Part shown: positions 60,730-64,000 of the stretch, in pieces
How positions within the stretch are numbered: the first letter of the stretch is position 1
Layout: every line of letters starts with the position of its first letter
Source of the DNA: JALYXI01 sp963795835
Lineage (GTDB): Bacteria > Acidobacteriota > Terriglobia > Bryobacterales > Bryobacteraceae
Reading direction: 5' to 3'
DNA length: 64,000 nucleotides
Assembly: GCA_963795835.1 (NCBI GenBank)
Contig: CAWCJC010000008.1
Location: 434,001-498,000, forward strand
Made by a program: the position numbers and the translations under genes
Notes under the pieces: model-generated
Databases searched by the model: none
Told to the model about the DNA's origin: nothing
Seen by the model: the letters and a program-made list of their open reading frames with translations, nothing else

Positions 60730-62222
60730 TTCATCTCCTGATCGCGAGGGCGCAGATACCAATCGATGGCGTCATGGACTGCAAGCTTGGACGGCTCATT
60801 TGCTGCATCGGGATGCGTCGCGCGAAAGCGCTCCAGCATGGTTCTCGAAAGCTGCGCTACTAATTCGGGATGTTCGGCCGATTTGTCCTGCATTTCGCCC
60901 GGATCGTTCACCTGATCATACAGCCGTAAATATCGGCCCGGGGTTGGATTGTCCGTGATGTATCCATCTTTTCGGGCGCGCCTTCCAGAGCATTGAATGA
61001 ACTTCCAGCGGTTCGTGCGTACGCAGGCTTCTTCGTTTTCCAGGTACTCGCTGAAGATATATGCGCGCGGGTCCACGGGGCGCTTGCCCTCCAGATAAGG
61101 CCGCAGACTCTGGCCGTGACGTAACGGAAGAGCCTCCGCGCCCAGCATATCGAGAATGGTGTGGGGTACATCGACAGACTCTGTAAAATCTTTGACGACG
61201 CCCGGCTTCACGTGACCCGGCCAGCGCATCGCAAGGGGCACGACTAACGCCGGCTCATAGAAACAGTGCTTTTCAAAGCGCCCATGCTGCCCCAGACAGT
61301 ACCCGTGGTCGGCCATGTAAACCACAAGCGTATTCTCCTCGAGGCCGAGCTCCTTCAGCTTACTCAGCACCACGCCCATGTTCCTGTCCATATAACGCAC
61401 GGACGTATAGTAGGCGGCCGCAATGCCCTGTTTATCGGCGGGGGAAAGATCGCGGAAGATCAGAGGAATTTGCGGCGCATCGTTGGGGCCGACAGCGGGA
61501 GGCGTGAAGCTCTTTGGATCGAAGGCACTGGTATCTTCGAGCGGGAAGTCATACGGAGAGTGCGGTTCGGCAAGACTTACCCAGAGAGCGAAAGGCGCGC
61601 TCTTGTTAGCCTCTAGAAAGTTGCAAGCCTGACGGGCAACCCATGTGCTCTTCATTTGCTCGTAGCGCCGCCCGAAGGGGAGCTTATCGGCATTCAGCCA
61701 AATGCGCGCCGGCACCTTGAAGGGCTCCCATTTCGGCTTGACTGCAGTGCCGGCAGGCAGCGGCTCCGGCTTTACCTCCGCGTTCCATTCCCGCTGTACG
61801 ATTTCTTCCGTCTTCGCAGTCTTAAAGCCGTGCAGATTGCTACGCCCGGGCTGGTTGAAGTGCATTTTTCCGAAGACTGCGGTGTTGTAGCCACGCGCGG
61901 CAAGCTGCTTCGCGATTGTTGGTTTCTCTTCAGAGAGCGGGGTTGCTAAGAGCGTGACCCCTGCCGAGTGCGGCATCTGTCCGGTAAGGATCGATTGCCG
62001 CGAAGGTGTGCAAACGGGCGAATTGCAATAGTTTTTTGCGAAACGAACTCCCTCAGCGGACAGCCGATCGATGTTGGGAGTCCTGGCCTTCGCGTTGCCA
62101 TCGCAGCCCATCACGTAGCGGGCGTGGTCATCCGCAATCAGAAAGAGCAGATTGGGTCGCTCCTGGTTATTCTGGGCGGCGGCCAACGCCAAAGGAGCTT
62201 TCAACACGGTGCGGCGTGTCAT
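60726..62222 (-). CDS. sulfatase (N-sulfoglucosamine/iduronate-sulfatase-like)
   Basis: Third exported Cys-type sulfatase, 498 residues from the ATG at 62222: Tat-like MTRRTVLKAPLALAAA, NLLFLIADDHARYVMG, formylglycine motif C-T-P-S-R in PVCTPSRQSILTG, GKMHFNQPG and YMADHGYCLGQHGRFEKH. Upstream in-frame ATGs (62246, 62363) would extend the N-terminus without improving the signal. The short signal and the SDR-like HGYCLGQHG differ from the other two sulfatases, so they may act on different sulfate positions. It overlaps the receptor gene by ATGA. Confidence 0.92.
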   Translation of the reverse strand: MTRRTVLKAPLALAAAQNNQERPNLLFLIADDHARYVMGCDGNAKARTPNIDRLSAEGVRFAKNYCNSPVCTPSRQSILTGQMPHSAGVTLLATPLSEEKPTIAKQLAARGYNTAVFGKMHFNQPGRSNLHGFKTAKTEEIVQREWNAEVKPEPLPAGTAVKPKWEPFKVPARIWLNADKLPFGRRYEQMKSTWVARQACNFLEANKSAPFALWVSLAEPHSPYDFPLEDTSAFDPKSFTPPAVGPNDAPQIPLIFRDLSPADKQGIAAAYYTSVRYMDRNMGVVLSKLKELGLEENTLVVYMADHGYCLGQHGRFEKHCFYEPALVVPLAMRWPGHVKPGVVKDFTESVDVPHTILDMLGAEALPLRHGQSLRPYLEGKRPVDPRAYIFSEYLENEEACVRTNRWKFIQCSGRRARKDGYITDNPTPGRYLRLYDQVNDPGEMQDKSAEHPELVAQLSRTMLERFRATHPDAANEPSKLAVHDAIDWYLRPRDQEMK

Positions 62223-62298
62223 ATTTATAGTTAGAACATATTCCATACGCGGGTTCTCAGCAAGAAAGAGCTGTCCCCACACTCGCTTCCCGGGAGTC

Positions 62299-64000
62299 TT
62301 AAAGCCTGTTCTCTTGGATTGCGTAGTAAGGACGCAAGGTGAAGTCGTCCGTATCATCGGCACGTTGCAAACTTCGTATTTGCGGCTCTGCTTGCGCCAG
62401 GGGGATCACAGTAAGCCGCAACCGATCGCCCACGGCATAGTTCGCCGCGGCCCGCAACTTGTCATTTTCCATCGCGAAAAAGGCAACCAGCATTTCCGGC
62501 TTCGCGTACTGTCCGGATTCAACTGTCTCCACCTTTACTTTTACGAACGTCAGGCAATCTTTGTACGGAGCCGAACCGGGAGTTGGGACTTTTGAGGTCT
62601 GCACGATGCTCACTACCACCGTCAATTTACTCGTCACCGGAGCTGGCTTGGTCTCCGCTGCCCGTGTGATTTGCGTGGACTGGCTTGTGGGTTGGTCCGG
62701 TTTCTTTGTGGGAACTGGTTTTTTCTCCTCCTTCGGGGCGGGAATGATAGGGGGCGGCGGCACAGGTTTTACCATCGCAATGGGCTTCCAATTTTCCCCA
62801 AGCAAGTCGCGAATCGCGAACTCATAAACAATCACTTTCTTAAAGCCAAGGCGGGACGCGTTTTCTTGCCGCGCTAATTCGGTTCTGGTGAGGACGGGAC
62901 CACCACCATTGAACGCGATCACGTCGATCGGCTGCTTGAGATGATACGCCAAGTGCTCACCGAATCCCGCACCGGTGCCCCATCCCAGATCCCGCATGGA
63001 ATAGATGTTGGTGAAGCTGTCACCGAGCAGGAGCACGTTGGCCGTCGGATCGGGCTGAACCGGTTTGCCCTGGGCGTCGACGATCTTTTCAATCTGCACA
63101 GTTTGGGGAGCAAATAAGGTTTGCCCTTGGGGGAGCTTTAACAAATCCACTAGGTCACCCACCCGAGCCACGCTAGCGTTCACCTTGCTGAGGGGAACCT
63201 TGGGCGGAATGGGCAACACGCCGGACTCTGCGATGTGGGCGGCCAACTGCTTTGCAACTGTGTCCATGAAAACCGGCGCCCAGTGGGTATCCTGAACCAG
63301 GTAACGGACATCGTCCGGGCCAAGGTTCGCCGGGATCACATCCAACCAGTCCACTCCCGCCCCTCTCATCTGATGCACCAGGCCCGCATAACCCTCGTTG
63401 TTGGGCACCGTCATCAGCGGAAGCTTCCTCGCCCCGAGTTGACCCGGCTGCAGCATCGCTTTATCCGGGATGGGCAGAACCACAAGATGTATCCCCGCCT
63501 TCTCGGCACTCTCGATCTGAATTGCAAGATCGCCGGGCGGGGATCCGGATGCGGCGAAGCATCTACGCCCTTATCCACCATCGTCTTGGCGGTTTGTTCC
63601 AGAGTCAGAGAATCCGTGATACTCCGATGCGCCACGTAATCCATGCCGTGCTGGTAAAACAGCCATCCGTCGCGGCCTACCACCACCTTCTCATTGCCAT
63701 ACCCCAGAGGACCGGAAAGCAGTTCCTGAACTCTCGGCTGAACGAAATTCTTCCACACAGACTGACTTTCCAGAGTGGCCTCATAGCTGTGCAGTGTTTC
63801 CGGGCGGATCGCGGCTTGCCACGTTGTCAACGCTTGCTTCCACTCGCCGCCGGCAAATTGGCGAACTCCACGGCCGAAGGGTTGAAAGAGAGATAGAGCC
63901 TGTGGGTTTTGCCCGCGTGCAAACTCGATCGTGGCTTGAAAGAAGGGTACGGCGAACAGGAGTAAAACAAACGCCCATGAAAATCCTTTTGCCAGAGCTG
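62299..64000 (-). pseudogene. AlgX/AlgJ-like SGNH hydrolase-domain protein, one frame change, partial (runs off right edge)
   Basis: Membrane-anchored acetyltransferase/hydrolase of the AlgJ/AlgX class. From the right edge: one helix (WAFVLLLFAVPFFQATI), then VVVGRDGWLFYQHGMDYV. After a frame change at about 63535-63550 (-1, in a C run) it continues ESAEKAGIHLVVLPIPDKAM, DTHWAP (Asp/His of the active site), LLLGDSFTNIYSM (Ser of the GDS motif), a Pro/Lys-rich linker and a C-terminal beta domain to 62299. Inserting one base restores the frame. The start is outside the window. Such proteins O-acetylate exopolysaccharides or use acetyl-sugars. Confidence 0.78.

Noticed and set aside
1..64000. 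CRISPR arrays, tRNA and rRNA genes, insertion sequences, integrases
   Set aside because: Looked for regularly spaced repeats, cloverleaf-like spacers and transposase motifs in the gaps; none seen.

Overview
The window reads as a piece of chromosome from a soil-type acidobacterium of the Bryobacterales (Solibacter/Bryobacter) kind. The sequence evidence for this is three Oar-like TonB-dependent receptors that begin with a carboxypeptidase-regulatory-like domain, three Cys-type sulfatases, a secreted protein matching the Solibacter C-terminal family TIGR03437, a PEP-CTERM protein, a GT-C membrane protein pair and lipid A genes of a Gram-negative (fabZ, lpxA, lpxI). The taxonomic call is inference from gene content; no rRNA or tRNA gene was found.

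Layout. 1-1404 is the N-terminal part of a TonB-dependent receptor running off the left edge. 1451-8344 holds an M20 peptidase diverging from an envelope block: fabZ-lpxA, a PEP-CTERM protein, a sterol-desaturase-like hydroxylase, lpxI, a Gfo/Idh/MocA oxidoreductase, a TonB-like protein and a 48-residue membrane protein. 8350-17658 holds argS, a TPR-like protein with a C-terminal haem motif, a LytS/LytTR two-component pair, an epimerase and two GT-C type membrane proteins. 17729-25541 has an Isc-type ferredoxin, an ABC-2 exporter operon, an amidohydrolase, a fibronectin-III lipoprotein, hslVU, and a GlsB-like/SYLF pair ending at a good terminator. 25721-35372 has an RND efflux pair, msrA, a sigma-E-type factor with its zinc anti-sigma factor and a Spy-like protein, two secreted proteins, and a MocA-like/XdhC pair beside a broken cytochrome c.

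35380-45670 is a potassium-transport locus: a KdpD-type kinase lacking the KdpD N-terminal sensor, kdpE, two small membrane ORFs (the second is kdpF), kdpA, kdpB, kdpC, an outer-membrane porin, and two stand-alone KdpD N-terminal (Walker/Usp) sensor proteins. The split and doubled sensor, one copy of which has a degenerate Walker B, is the most unusual arrangement here. A KdpE-box-like element lies between kdpE and the structural genes.

45707-64000 looks like a sulfated-glycan locus without glycoside hydrolases: a TIGR03437 protein, a sulfatase, a ROK regulator, a second sulfatase with a receptor, a gluconate-dehydrogenase-like module (subunit 3, GMC flavoprotein, pentahaem cytochrome c), a third sulfatase overlapping a third receptor, and an AlgX/AlgJ-like SGNH protein running off the right edge.

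At least seven genes are interrupted by one or two single-base frame changes (nine in all): the GT-C protein at 14470, ABC permease, cytochrome c, KdpD-type kinase, kdpC, gluconate-dehydrogenase subunit 3 and the AlgX-like gene. In each case the protein reads through cleanly if one base is removed or added, so sequence or assembly error is as likely as gene decay. These genes are entered as frame-interrupted.
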